Shown here piece by piece: positions 36,566 to 46,833 of a stretch of DNA of 64,000 nucleotides. How positions within the stretch are numbered: position 1 is the first letter of the stretch; the number at the start of each line of letters is the position of its first letter. The notes under the pieces were generated by a model. The model saw nothing but the letters and a program-made list of their open reading frames with translations. It was not told the origin of the DNA and did no database searches. Origin of the DNA: Streptomyces sp. BA2 (GTDB lineage: Bacteria; Actinomycetota; Actinomycetes; Streptomycetales; Streptomycetaceae). The position numbers were made by a program, and so were the translations under genes. The stretch spans positions 5,902,001 through 5,966,000 of the forward strand of contig NZ_WSRO01000002.1 in assembly GCF_009769735.1 (NCBI RefSeq). Reading direction: 5' to 3'.

Positions 36566-36714
36566 AGGGCTCCTGGCCGGCCACCGAGGGGGTGTATCCG
36601 GCCACTGACGGCGCGAACTTCCGTACATCGGAACTCAGTGCATAGGCGCGTACACAGCGGGTAGAGCTTGCTGCATCGTCTCTCGCTCGCGAAGCCGTCG
36701 TCAGGAGTAGACCC

Positions 36715-37095
36715 GTGCTGCAGCCGTCGCATCAGTCCCTGCAGGTCGCCGCCGTTCCGGCCCAGCGGGAACCAGTGCGCGATCGGAACCAGGACTCCCC
36801 ATGGCACACCGAGGCGGTGTGCCGACGAGACGAGGCCGGGCTGTTCTTCGCCCCGTCCAAGGAACCGACCGCCTCACGCCTGTCCCGGGAGGAGGCCGCG
36901 AAGCGCGTCTGCGGCGGCTGTCCCGTGATGGTCGAGTGCAGGGAACACGCCCTGCTCCAGCCCGAGCCGTACGGCGTCTGGGGCGGCCTCACGGCCGCGG
37001 AGCGCCGCGTGGTGCTCGCCAGGCGGCGCCGGCGCGAGGTGGAGCTCAAGAAGGCCGCGCACACGACCGCGGGACCGATCGCCGCCGCCGGGTAG
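36715..37095 (+). CDS. wblI: WhiB-like Fe-S transcription factor WblI
   Basis: 126 residues from GTG 36715 (AGGAG upstream). Four cysteines at positions 36, 66, 69 and 75 (VCRRDEAGLFF, RVCGGCPVMVECREH) bind the [4Fe-4S] cluster. GVWGGLTAAERR is the beta-turn that contacts sigma factor region 4, followed by a basic DNA-binding tail (RRRRREVELKKAA). The symbol is assigned by its position between the class I fumarase and glpX, where I recall wblI in Streptomyces; the WhiB family call itself is certain. Confidence 0.85.
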   Translation: MLQPSHQSLQVAAVPAQREPVRDRNQDSPWHTEAVCRRDEAGLFFAPSKEPTASRLSREEAAKRVCGGCPVMVECREHALLQPEPYGVWGGLTAAERRVVLARRRRREVELKKAAHTTAGPIAAAG

Positions 37096-37137
37096 GCCGG
37101 ACACGCCGGGCAGGCCGGATAGTTCTTCCGTACGCCG

Positions 37138-37169
37138 GAGGGGGCGTCCCCCGCACGGGGCGCCCCCTC
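37138..37169. terminator. terminator between wblI and glpX
   Basis: A 9-bp stem GAGGGGGCG / CGCCCCCTC between the convergent genes. Confidence 0.65.
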
Positions 37170-37230
37170 AGGTGTGCGCAACTCGCGCGCTGTGAAGCCT
37201 AGTTGGTCGCTCGGCTACTTGGTCGCTCGG

Positions 37231-38262
37231 CTACTTGGCGCGGTCGAAGTCGATGGCGCTGTAGGCGCGCAGCTTCGCGAGCCGGTGGTCGGAGTCGATC
37301 TTGCGGATCGTGCCCGACTTGGAGCGCATGACCAGGGACGAGGTCGAGGCCGTCTCCGCGGCGTAGCGCACGCCCTGGAGCAGCTCGCCGTCCGTGATGC
37401 CGGTCGCGACGAAGAAGACGTTGTCCCCGCGGACCAGGTCGGTCGTCGACAGCGTGCGGTCCAGGTCGTGGCCCGCGTCGAGCGCGCGCTGGCGCTCCGC
37501 GTCGTCCTTGGGCCACAGCTTGCCCTGGATCACACCGCCCAGGCACTTGATCGCGCAGGCCGAGATGATGCCTTCGGGGGTGCCGCCGATGCCCATGAGC
37601 ATGTCGACGCCGGTGCCCTCGCGCACGGCCATGATCGAACCGGCGACGTCGCCGTCCGAGATGAACTTGATGCGCGCGCCGGTCTCGCGGATCTCCTTGA
37701 CGATGCCCTCGTGGCGGGGGCGGTCGAGGATCATGACCGTGACGTCCTCGGGCGCGCGGCCCTTGGCCTTGGCGACGCGGCGGATGTTCACGGACGCCGG
37801 GGCGTTGATGTCGACGTAGTCGGCGGCTTCCGGGCCCGTGACCAGCTTGTCCATGTAGAAGACCGCGGACGGGTCGAACATGGCGCCGCGGTCGGCGGCG
37901 GCGAGCACGGCGATGGCGTTCGGCATCCCCTTCGCGCACAGGGTCGTGCCGTCGATCGGGTCGACGGCGATGTCGACCTCGGCGCCGGTGCTGTCACCGA
38001 TGCGCTCTCCGTTGAAGAGCATCGGGGCCTCGTCCTTCTCGCCCTCACCGATGACGACGACGCCGTTCATCGAGACGGTGGAGACGAGGGTCCGCATGGC
38101 CCGGACGGCGGCGCCGTCGGCGCCGATCTTGTCGCCGCGGCCGACCCAGCGGCCCGCGGCCATGGCGGCGGCCTCGGTGACCCGGACGAGCTCCAGGGCG
38201 AGGTTGCGGTCGGGAGCCTCGGGAGAGACTTCGAGCTCGGAGGGGAGATGATGCTCGGTCAT
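37231..38262 (-). CDS. glpX: class II fructose-1,6-bisphosphatase GlpX
   Basis: 343 residues. A lithium-sensitive phosphatase of gluconeogenesis converting fructose 1,6-bisphosphate to fructose 6-phosphate. Metal-site motifs seen: [30 protein letters not shown] and [20 protein letters not shown]. The length fits the family. The start at 38262 gives the usual [14 protein letters not shown] N-terminus. Confidence 0.97.
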   Translation of the reverse strand: MTEHHLPSELEVSPEAPDRNLALELVRVTEAAAMAAGRWVGRGDKIGADGAAVRAMRTLVSTVSMNGVVVIGEGEKDEAPMLFNGERIGDSTGAEVDIAVDPIDGTTLCAKGMPNAIAVLAAADRGAMFDPSAVFYMDKLVTGPEAADYVDINAPASVNIRRVAKAKGRAPEDVTVMILDRPRHEGIVKEIRETGARIKFISDGDVAGSIMAVREGTGVDMLMGIGGTPEGIISACAIKCLGGVIQGKLWPKDDAERQRALDAGHDLDRTLSTTDLVRGDNVFFVATGITDGELLQGVRYAAETASTSSLVMRSKSGTIRKIDSDHRLAKLRAYSAIDFDRAK

Positions 38263-38447
38263 CGGAGCGCACCTTTCTGCTGATACGACGACGGCCGGAT
38301 GAGGGTGTGGCACGACTCTATCCGTAGGCCGACAAAATGAGCAGAGGGCCCCACGCATGAGCGGATCGGGCACGTGGGGGTGCACCGGGGAATGCTTGAA
38401 GGAGCACCGGGGGAAGAGCCGTCTTCGGGGCCTGAGACCATGGGGGC

Positions 38448-38966
38448 GTGGCAGGCAGACAAGGCAAGCAGACCGTACGGAACATGCTGTGGTCGATGGC
38501 GGTGATCGCCCTCGTCGCCGGCGCGATCTACATCTTCATCCCGCACGACGATTCCCAGAGCCCCGTCAAGCGCGTCGACTACAGCATCGAGCTGGTGACC
38601 GCGCGGCGCGCGGCGGCCTATCCGGTGGCCGCCCCCGAGGGTCTGGCCAAGGCGTGGAAGCCGACGTCGGTGCGGTTCGACGGCTCCAAGGGCGACAGCT
38701 GGCACCTGGGTTTCCTCGACCCGTCCGGTGAGTACGTCGTGGTCAAGCAGTCCACGGCCAAGCGGGTCAAGTTCATCGAAGAGGCCACGCAGCGGGCCGT
38801 GCGGACGAAGGCCACCGAGAAGATCGGCGGCCAGACGTGGCACCGGTACGAGGGGCAGACGTACGACGCCCTGGTGCGCGAGGACAAGGGCGCGACGACG
38901 GTGGTCGCGGGCACGGCGTCGTTCGGTCAGCTGACGAAGATGGCGCAGGCGCTGAAGACGTCCTGA
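38448..38966 (+). CDS. DUF4245 family membrane-anchored protein
   Basis: 172 residues starting at GTG. One N-terminal helix ([19 protein letters not shown]), then an extracytoplasmic domain with [40 protein letters not shown] and [17 protein letters not shown]. The family is actinobacteria-specific and conserved next to glpX; function unknown. Confidence 0.85.
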   Translation: MAGRQGKQTVRNMLWSMAVIALVAGAIYIFIPHDDSQSPVKRVDYSIELVTARRAAAYPVAAPEGLAKAWKPTSVRFDGSKGDSWHLGFLDPSGEYVVVKQSTAKRVKFIEEATQRAVRTKATEKIGGQTWHRYEGQTYDALVREDKGATTVVAGTASFGQLTKMAQALKTS

Positions 38967-38983
38967 TTTTGTTGAGTACGAGT

Positions 38984-39013
38984 GAGGGCCCCGGCGACAT
39001 CGCCGGGGCCCTC
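38984..39013. terminator. bidirectional terminator
   Basis: A 13-bp perfect stem GAGGGCCCCGGCG / CGCCGGGGCCCTC, extended by ACGAG / CTCGT outside it. Confidence 0.8.
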
Positions 39014-39041
39014 GCTCGTATTCGTACTAGGTGTCCGAGTC

Positions 39042-39632
39042 TCAGACGGTCTCGATGACCTGGTCGATCTCCAGGCGCGGGGAGCGGGGGAACCAGGCGT
39101 TCTCGGCCGGCTTGCCGATGTTGACGACCATCAGCGGGGTGTGGTCGCCGTCCAGGAACTCCTTCTGGACGCCGGCGGCGTCGAAGCCGGTCATCGGCCC
39201 CGCGGCCAGGCCCGCGGCGCGCACGCCGATGATGAAGTAGGCGGCCTGCAGCGCGGCGTTGAGGTGCGCGGCACCTTCGCGGGCCGGGCGCTCCGAGAAG
39301 AAGACGTCCTTGGCCTGCGGGAAGTGCGGGAACAGCGCCGGCAGCTCCTCGTGGAACTCGTTGTCCGCGGAGAGGATCGCGACGAGCGGGGCGGACGCGG
39401 TCTTCGGCTGGTTGCCCTCGGCCATGTGCTGGACCAGGCGCTCGCGGGCCTCGGGGGAGCGGACCAGGGTGATGCGCAGCGACGACAGGTTGAAGGCGGT
39501 CGGGCCGAACTTGACCAGGTCGTAGATCGCCTGCACCTGCTCGTCGGTGACCGGCTCATCGGTGAAGGAGTTCGCGGTGCGGGCCTCGCGGAAGAGCAGG
39601 TCCTGTGCGGCGGGGTCAAGGACGAGAGACAT
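39042..39632 (-). CDS. malonic semialdehyde reductase / nitroreductase family protein
   Basis: 196 residues. FMN-dependent RutE/HadB-type member: the RTANSFTDEPVTDEQVQAIY start, the flavin contact FGPTAFNLSSLRITLVRS, and HLNAALQAAYFIIGVRAAGL with GPMTGFDAAGV. Family members reduce malonic semialdehyde, small quinones or nitro compounds. No rut operon is present, so the physiological substrate is unclear. Confidence 0.85.
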   Translation of the reverse strand: MSLVLDPAAQDLLFREARTANSFTDEPVTDEQVQAIYDLVKFGPTAFNLSSLRITLVRSPEARERLVQHMAEGNQPKTASAPLVAILSADNEFHEELPALFPHFPQAKDVFFSERPAREGAAHLNAALQAAYFIIGVRAAGLAAGPMTGFDAAGVQKEFLDGDHTPLMVVNIGKPAENAWFPRSPRLEIDQVIETV

Positions 39633-39806
39633 GGATCAACCTTCTCGGTGCGTGCGTTGCGTGCGTGGATCAGCTTGCGTCATCGACCGTACGACGTTGC
39701 GGTTTAAGTTTCAACCAAATCGGCCGCTTGGTGATCCGCTTCACAACGCACCAGGTCAGAGGCGAGGCGAGGCGTCCGTGTCAGTCGGCGGTGTCAGCCA
39801 GCGGCG

Positions 39807-40067
39807 TCAGTCGGCGGCGGTGTCCTCGCCCGCGTCGCTGTCCCCGTCAGGACCCGCCAGGGCCGCGTCGAGGCGGGCGCGGGCGCCGTCCAGCCAGCGG
39901 CGGCAGATCTTCGCCAGCTCCTCGCCGCGCTCCCACAGGGCGAGCGACTCCTCGAGCGTGGTGCCGCCGGTCTCCAGGCGGCGTACGACCTCGATGAGCT
40001 CGTCCCGTGCCTGCTCGTAGCCGAGTGCGTCCGCGGGGCTCGTGGCCTCGTCCGTCTTGCTGGTCAT
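39807..40067 (-). CDS. xseB: exonuclease VII small subunit
   Basis: 86 residues from ATG 40067 (a GTG at 40076 is also open). XseB features: [20 protein letters not shown], then [19 protein letters not shown], and an acidic tail. It wraps XseA to form the nuclease that degrades single-stranded DNA. Ten bases separate it from the xseA stop. Confidence 0.92.
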   Translation of the reverse strand: MTSKTDEATSPADALGYEQARDELIEVVRRLETGGTTLEESLALWERGEELAKICRRWLDGARARLDAALAGPDGDSDAGEDTAAD

Positions 40068-40077
40068 GTGCCCCACC

Positions 40078-41340
40078 CTAAATGTCGGTTCGTGCGGTCT
40101 CTGCGGCGCTTACAGCCTCTGTGGCGCCTGCGGCCTCTGTGGCTCGTACGGTGAACTCGCCCTCGGCGACCCGGGCCCGCAACTCCTCGTCGGCAGTCAC
40201 CTCTTCCGGGGCCCGCACCACAGCGCCGTCCGCCTTCTGCAGCACCGCGTACCCCCGCTGGAGCGTCGCGGCGGGGGAGAGGCCCACCACGCGCGCGTGG
40301 GTGTGCGTCAGCTCCGACTCGGCGCGGTCGAGGAGATGCCCGAGCGTGCGGCGGCTGCGGTCGACGAGCGCCGAGACCTGCTCCTCGCGCTCCTCGATCA
40401 TGCGGTGCGGATTCTCCATGGAGGGGCGGGCAAGGGCGTGCGCGAGGCCGCGGTCCTCGCGGTCGAGGTAGGCGTCCAGGCAGCGCCGGGCGCGGTCCCG
40501 CAGCCACCGCACGCGCTCGTACTCCTCGCCGACGTCCGGCACGACTTTCTTGGCGGCGTCGGTGGGGGTGGAGGCGCGCAGGTCGGCGACGTAATCGAGC
40601 AGGGGGTTGTCCGGCTCGTGCCCGATCGCGGAGACGACGGGCGTACGGCACGAGGCGACGGCCCGCACGAGCTGCTCGTCCGAGAACGGCAGCAGATCCT
40701 CTACGCTGCCGCCGCCACGGGCCACGATGATCACGTCCACGGTGTCGAGCGCGTCCAGGTCCTTCACGGCCTGCACGACCTGCGGTACGGCGTGCACGCC
40801 CTGGACGGGGACGTTGCGCACCTCGAAGCGGACGGCGGGCCAGCGGTGCCGGGCGTTCTCAAGGACGTCGCGCTCGGCGGCGGAGGCGCGACCGGTGACG
40901 AGCCCGATGAGCTGCGGCAGGAAGGGCAGCGCCTTCTTCCGGTCGGCCGCGAAGAGCCCCTCCCCGGCGAGGCTTTTCTTCAACTGCTCGATCCGCGCGA
41001 GGAGTTCCCCCACGCCGACGGGCTTTATCTCGACGGCCCGCAGGGACAGCTGCCCCCGGGGCGCGTACCACTCGGGCTTGGCGTGGACGACGACTCGGGC
41101 GCCCTCGGAGACGACGTCCGCTACGGCGTCGAACACCTGGCGGTAGCAGGTGACGCTGACGGAGATGTCGTGCGAGGGATCGCGCAACGTCATGAATACG
41201 ACACCGGCGCCGGGCCTGCGGGACAGCTGGGTGATCTGCCCCTCGACCCACACGGCACCGAGCCGGTCGATCCACCCGCCGATGAGCCGCGACACCTCGC
41301 CGACGGGCAGCGGGGCATCAGCAGACGTGTTCAAAGCCAT
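40078..41340 (-). CDS. xseA: exonuclease VII large subunit
   Basis: 420 residues. An N-terminal OB fold ([30 protein letters not shown]) is followed by the catalytic core with [36 protein letters not shown] and [17 protein letters not shown], then a long coiled-coil region. Together with XseB it digests single-stranded DNA in mismatch repair and damage tolerance. Confidence 0.95.
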   Translation of the reverse strand: MALNTSADAPLPVGEVSRLIGGWIDRLGAVWVEGQITQLSRRPGAGVVFMTLRDPSHDISVSVTCYRQVFDAVADVVSEGARVVVHAKPEWYAPRGQLSLRAVEIKPVGVGELLARIEQLKKSLAGEGLFAADRKKALPFLPQLIGLVTGRASAAERDVLENARHRWPAVRFEVRNVPVQGVHAVPQVVQAVKDLDALDTVDVIIVARGGGSVEDLLPFSDEQLVRAVASCRTPVVSAIGHEPDNPLLDYVADLRASTPTDAAKKVVPDVGEEYERVRWLRDRARRCLDAYLDREDRGLAHALARPSMENPHRMIEEREEQVSALVDRSRRTLGHLLDRAESELTHTHARVVGLSPAATLQRGYAVLQKADGAVVRAPEEVTADEELRARVAEGEFTVRATEAAGATEAVSAAETARTDI

Positions 41341-41431
41341 GCGCCGAGCGTATCGGCAGGCTCTGACACGAGGGGGTCCCTCCTACGCCGCGGATCGGAC
41401 GCCGGGTATTCGGGTGGGTGGGCGGGAAACA

Positions 41432-41448
41432 TCCGCCGCGAAGCGGCG
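41432..41448 (-). terminator. short hairpin after the permease gene
   Basis: CCGCCGC-GAA-GCGGCGG, directly downstream of the APC permease stop. Confidence 0.5.
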
Positions 41449-41450
41449 GC

Positions 41451-42887
41451 CTAGGACTCCCCACGACGAGCCCGCTGGGCAAAGAGCACGACAAGCCCCA
41501 CGGCCAACCAGACCGCACCCACCACCTGCGCGGACCCCGCGGCCTCGACAATCACGGCGATGGTGATCGCGGCCCCGAGCACCGGAACCAGGACGTGCCG
41601 CCACCAGCTGACGGGCCCCCCTTGCCGGCGGACCACGAACCACCCCACCACGCTCGCGTGCAGCAACACGAACGCCGTCAAAGCCCCGACATTCACCACC
41701 GACACCAAGTGATCCATCCCGTCGTCCCGCCGAGCCGCCCACACCGCCGCGACCAGCGTGATCACGGCCGCACACAGCAGCGCCAGCCGAGGCGTCCCCG
41801 AATCCGTCTTCGACAGAGCCCCCGGCAGCCGCCGGTCACGCGCCATGGCGAACAGGAGCCGCCCCGCCGCGGCCTGCCCGGCCAGCGCAGCGAACGCCGC
41901 ACCGATCGCCTTGCTGACGGCCACCAGGTCGTGCAGCCAGTCCCCGACGGCCGAGTCGACAGCATCGTAGAAAGCGGACCCCTGCTTGCCCGGCTCGGCG
42001 GCGAGCTGCGCCGACGACACCGGCTCAAGGAGAGCGACCAGATACGTCTGGGCAATGAACAGCACACCGGCGAGTGCCAGACAGAGCAGCACCGCCCGCG
42101 CCACCTTCGCCGAGCCCCCCGTCACCTCCTCCGCGAACGAGGCGATCGCGTCGAAGCCCAGATACGAGAGCACCGCCACCGACACCGCCCCCACCACGGC
42201 CCCCAGCGCGAACGCCCCCTGCGAGCCGTCCCCGCTCAGCGGTGAGAGCCAGTCCCGCTCCGCCCCGTCCTGCGCCAGGACGACGATCGCCGACACCACG
42301 AAGACAAGGAGGACCACGATCTCCATGGCGAGCACCAGGAACCCGACCCGCGCAGCCGCCCGTACGCCCCACAGGTTCAGCGCGGTCGTCACCAGGACCG
42401 CGATCGCCGTCCACACCCACCGGGAGACGGAGGGTACGAGCGCCTCCATCGCGATCCCGGAGAAGAGATAGGCGACGGCCGGGATGAGGAGATAGTCGAG
42501 CATCGCCATCCACCCGGCGATGAACCCGGGGCCGTTGCCGAGCCCCACGCGCGCGTAGGCGAAGACCGAACCAGCCTGGGGTACCACCCTCACCATCTGC
42601 GCGTAACTGAATGCGGTGAACGCCATCGCGATCGTGGCGATGATGTAGACGAGCGCCACGGCACCGTGCGACTTGGCGTCGAGCGTTCCGAAGACTCCGA
42701 CCGGTGCCATCGGGGCGATGAACAGCAACCCGTAGACGACGAGATCACGGAAGCCGAGACTGCGCCGCAGCCCGTCGCCCTCGGCAGCGGGGGCCGTGGC
42801 GGTACGGGCGCCGGCCGTCGGGTCTGGGTAACCCGGGGCCGTCGGGTCTGGGGTACCCGGGTCTGAGTTACCGGAGTTACCGGACAT
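41451..42887 (-). CDS. APC-family amino acid permease
   Basis: 478 residues from ATG 42887 (GGAGG upstream). Twelve predicted helices. Helix 1 carries the APC substrate-binding break GLLFIAPMAPVGVFG, and helix 6 the conserved YLGFDAIASFAEEV. The N-terminus has a TPDPTAPGYPDPTAG repeat. It probably imports an amino acid or amine; specificity is not assignable. It is divergent from ispH with a very short gap of 85 bp. Confidence 0.9.
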   Translation of the reverse strand: MSGNSGNSDPGTPDPTAPGYPDPTAGARTATAPAAEGDGLRRSLGFRDLVVYGLLFIAPMAPVGVFGTLDAKSHGAVALVYIIATIAMAFTAFSYAQMVRVVPQAGSVFAYARVGLGNGPGFIAGWMAMLDYLLIPAVAYLFSGIAMEALVPSVSRWVWTAIAVLVTTALNLWGVRAAARVGFLVLAMEIVVLLVFVVSAIVVLAQDGAERDWLSPLSGDGSQGAFALGAVVGAVSVAVLSYLGFDAIASFAEEVTGGSAKVARAVLLCLALAGVLFIAQTYLVALLEPVSSAQLAAEPGKQGSAFYDAVDSAVGDWLHDLVAVSKAIGAAFAALAGQAAAGRLLFAMARDRRLPGALSKTDSGTPRLALLCAAVITLVAAVWAARRDDGMDHLVSVVNVGALTAFVLLHASVVGWFVVRRQGGPVSWWRHVLVPVLGAAITIAVIVEAAGSAQVVGAVWLAVGLVVLFAQRARRGES

Positions 42888-42972
42888 CGTGCCTCCGTAA
42901 GTGAACGCAGGCCCCCAGTCTCCCCAAGAAGCCGATCTTTGACGCGCTGGGCTCGGCCTTACGATGGGGGGC

Positions 42973-43956
42973 ATGACTGCTTCGACTCCTGCCCGCCGAG
43001 TCCTGCTCGCCGCCCCCCGCGGCTACTGCGCGGGTGTGGACCGTGCCGTGATCGCCGTCGAGAAGGCCCTTGAGCAGTACGGGGCCCCGATCTATGTCCG
43101 CCACGAGATCGTTCACAACAAGTACGTGGTGCAGACTCTGGAGAAGAAGGGGGCCATCTTCGTCGACCAGACGGCGGAGGTCCCCGAAGGCTCCATCGTC
43201 ATGTTCTCCGCCCACGGAGTGGCCCCGACGGTCCACGCGGAAGCCGCCGAGCGGAAACTGGCGACGATCGACGCGACGTGCCCCCTGGTCACGAAGGTCC
43301 ACAAGGAAGCCGTCCGGTTCGCCAAGGACGACTTCGACATCCTCCTGATCGGCCACGAGGGCCACGAGGAAGTCATCGGTACGTCCGGTGAGGCGCCCGA
43401 CCACATCACGCTGGTCGACGGCCCGGACGACGTCGCGAACGTCGAGGTCCGCGACCCGGACAAGGTCGTCTGGCTCTCCCAGACCACGCTCTCGGTCGAC
43501 GAGACCATGGAGACGGTCGACGCCCTGAAGACCAAGTTCCCGGGCCTGATCTCCCCTCCCAGCGACGACATCTGCTACGCCACGCAGAACCGCCAGATCG
43601 CGGTGAAGAAGCTGGCGGAGGACGCCGAGCTCGTCATCGTCGTCGGCTCCAAGAACTCCTCGAACTCGATCCGCATGGTCGAGGTAGCCCTCGACGCGGG
43701 CGCCCCCGCCTCGCACCTCGTCGACGGCGCCGAAGAGATCGACGAGGCCTGGCTGGAGGGCGTGACCACGGTCGGCCTCACCTCCGGTGCCTCCGTCCCG
43801 GACGTCCTGGTGGACGGCGTCATCGAGTGGCTGGCCGAGCGGGGCTACGGAGACGTGGAGACGGTGAAGACGGCCGACGAGTCGATCACCTTCTCGCTGC
43901 CGAAGGAGCTCCGCCGCGACCTGCGCGCCGAGGCCGCGGAGCTGTCGCAGAAGTAA
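42973..43956 (+). CDS. ispH: 4-hydroxy-3-methylbut-2-enyl diphosphate reductase
   Basis: 327 residues. Last enzyme of the MEP pathway, making IPP and DMAPP with a [4Fe-4S] cluster. The three cluster cysteines are in [23 protein letters not shown] and [12 protein letters not shown]; the catalytic Glu is in the [21 protein letters not shown] region, with [10 protein letters not shown] for substrate phosphate. ATG 42973 is preferred to 42964. It is close to ppgK on the same strand. Confidence 0.96.
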   Translation: MTASTPARRVLLAAPRGYCAGVDRAVIAVEKALEQYGAPIYVRHEIVHNKYVVQTLEKKGAIFVDQTAEVPEGSIVMFSAHGVAPTVHAEAAERKLATIDATCPLVTKVHKEAVRFAKDDFDILLIGHEGHEEVIGTSGEAPDHITLVDGPDDVANVEVRDPDKVVWLSQTTLSVDETMETVDALKTKFPGLISPPSDDICYATQNRQIAVKKLAEDAELVIVVGSKNSSNSIRMVEVALDAGAPASHLVDGAEEIDEAWLEGVTTVGLTSGASVPDVLVDGVIEWLAERGYGDVETVKTADESITFSLPKELRRDLRAEAAELSQK

Positions 43957-43991
43957 CGCGGCGGTCAGAGGGTGGCCGTACGGTGGGTCTC

Positions 43992-44738
43992 ATGCAGATC
44001 TTCGGTGTGGACATCGGCGGATCAGGGATCAAGGGCGCGCCCGTTGACCTGGACCGTGGAGACCTGGCACAAGAGCGGCACAAAGTACTGACCCCGCACC
44101 CGGCCACGCCCGACGGCGTGGCCGACAAGGTGCGCGAGGTCGTCGAGCACTTCGGCTGGACGGGCCCGGTCGGCGCCACGTTCCCGGGCGTGATCACCGA
44201 CGGCACGGCGCGCACGGCGGCCAACGTGGACAAGAGCTGGATCGGCACGGACATCCAGAGCCTGGTTGCGGACCGGCTCGGCGGTGGTGTCCCCGTCACC
44301 GTCCTGAACGACGCGGACGCGGCTGGCGTGGCCGAGATGCACTTCGGGGCGGGCCGCGGCCGTACGGGCACGGTCATCCTGCTGACCCTCGGCACGGGCA
44401 TCGGCAGCGCCCTCTTCACCGGCGGCCGCCTCGTCCCGAACACCGAGCTCGGCCACCTGGAGCTGCACGGACACGACGCGGAGAAGCGTGCGTCGTCCAA
44501 GGCCAAGGAGGACGAGGACCTCAGCTGGGAGCACTGGGCGCACCGCGTCCAGAAGTATCTGGCGCACGTGGAGATGCTGTTCTCGCCCGAGCTGTTCATC
44601 ATCGGCGGCGGAGTGAGCCGCAAGTCCCACAAGTTCCTGCCGCTGATCAAGGGCATCAGGGCCGAGGTGGTCCCCGCGGAGCTGCAGAACAACGCGGGCA
44701 TTGTGGGCGCGGCGATGGCGGCGGCGGAAAAGGACTAG
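43992..44738 (+). CDS. ppgK: polyphosphate glucokinase
   Basis: 248 residues. ROK-type kinase that phosphorylates glucose using polyphosphate or ATP. Seen are the phosphate loop [13 protein letters not shown], catalytic [13 protein letters not shown], and [16 protein letters not shown] with [20 protein letters not shown], the PPGK-specific insert. It sits 35 bp downstream of ispH. Confidence 0.95.
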   Translation: MQIFGVDIGGSGIKGAPVDLDRGDLAQERHKVLTPHPATPDGVADKVREVVEHFGWTGPVGATFPGVITDGTARTAANVDKSWIGTDIQSLVADRLGGGVPVTVLNDADAAGVAEMHFGAGRGRTGTVILLTLGTGIGSALFTGGRLVPNTELGHLELHGHDAEKRASSKAKEDEDLSWEHWAHRVQKYLAHVEMLFSPELFIIGGGVSRKSHKFLPLIKGIRAEVVPAELQNNAGIVGAAMAAAEKD

Positions 44739-44782
44739 CTCCCCGGCAGGGGCTCTGGTGGCTCTGGTGGCTCCGGGGCGGC

Positions 44783-45442
44783 CTACGCGGTGGGCATGCG
44801 CCTTTTCGCGGCTCCCTGCGGCCCTGGCCCAGGTCCTGGCCGAGGTCCTGGCCCGGGGGCGGAGGAGGCGGCCCGCGCCCGGCGCCGCTGCCCCATGAGC
44901 TTGATCCGGCGCACGGTCACGATGAGACCGGCGACGAGGGTCCCGCCGTACAGCCAGCCCGCGTGCAGCGCGAGCGAGGTGATCAGCCCCATGAAATGCC
45001 CGCTGAAGCCGCCCCCGTTGCCGCCCGAGATGGGTACGAGGCCGACGGCGAAGGCGATCGGCACGGCCACGGGAGCGGTCACCAGGTCGGCAGGCCGCAC
45101 CCAGAACGCGGTCAGCGCGCTCACGGGCAGGAAGAGCACGCCGTACGCGACGACCGAACTGCCGAAGAGCAGCCACAGCAGACTGGCGAGCAGGAACATC
45201 ACCACGGCGCAGAAGAGTCCGCTGCCGAGCCCCGTGAGACGCGGGTTCGGCATCCCGCGCAGCCTGCGATAGAGCGGCAGTGCGCGCAGTCTTCGTACGA
45301 AGGGCGGGACGGGGCGGCGGGGAGGGGGCGCGGCGCGGTAGACCGCCGCGGACGCGGCGGACCTGTTGCCCTGCGGGGGCAGGGGGGCGGTGCGTCGCGG
45401 CCGGGCCGGAGGCTGAGGGGGACGCGTCCTGTGTTGCTCCAC
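44783..45442 (-). CDS. DUF6542-like membrane protein
   Basis: 219 residues. A basic Pro/Arg-rich N-terminus (about 65 residues) precedes four predicted helices (GLFCAVVMFLLASLLWLLFG, YGVLFLPVSALTAFWV, LVTAPVAVPIAFAVGLVPI, ALHAGWLYGGTLVAGLIVTV) and a Gly/Pro-rich basic tail. It is conserved between ppgK and ychF in Streptomyces as I recall. Function unknown. Confidence 0.75.
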   Translation of the reverse strand: MEQHRTRPPQPPARPRRTAPLPPQGNRSAASAAVYRAAPPPRRPVPPFVRRLRALPLYRRLRGMPNPRLTGLGSGLFCAVVMFLLASLLWLLFGSSVVAYGVLFLPVSALTAFWVRPADLVTAPVAVPIAFAVGLVPISGGNGGGFSGHFMGLITSLALHAGWLYGGTLVAGLIVTVRRIKLMGQRRRARAASSAPGPGPRPGPGPGPQGAAKRRMPTA

Positions 45443-45639
45443 CGGACCAACCTAGGGCGAGCCATACCGATAATCCTGCATGGGACACGCCCTTTGGCCG
45501 ACCTTGGCCAAGCGTTCGATACTCGCGCGATACGCCGACGAGGGCGGGGCCCGCACGCCGTAGACTGGGGGATCGCCCTACGGTCGCTCCGGCCCTCCGG
45601 GCCGTCCACCCACAGCCTCCACGTACGGGAAGTCGCAAC

Positions 45640-46728
<1,089 letters not shown>

Positions 46729-46780
46729 GCGGATGAAGAAGCACCGCGCGTCGGCGGCCTGACGACGCGCAGGGGGCAGG

Positions 46781-46808
46781 GGCCGACTCCTCAGGGAGTC
46801 GGCCCTTT
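46781..46808. terminator. terminator after ychF
   Basis: A 10-bp perfect stem GGCCGACTCC / GGAGTCGGCC with a 4-nt loop, followed by CTTTG; the convergent helicase gene ends close by. Confidence 0.75.
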
Positions 46809-46833
46809 GTCCATGCGGGCACGGTCCATCTGG

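Noticed and set aside
38985..39012. Operator dyad
   Set aside because: The very long GC stem between a gene end and a convergent gene end is better explained as a terminator.
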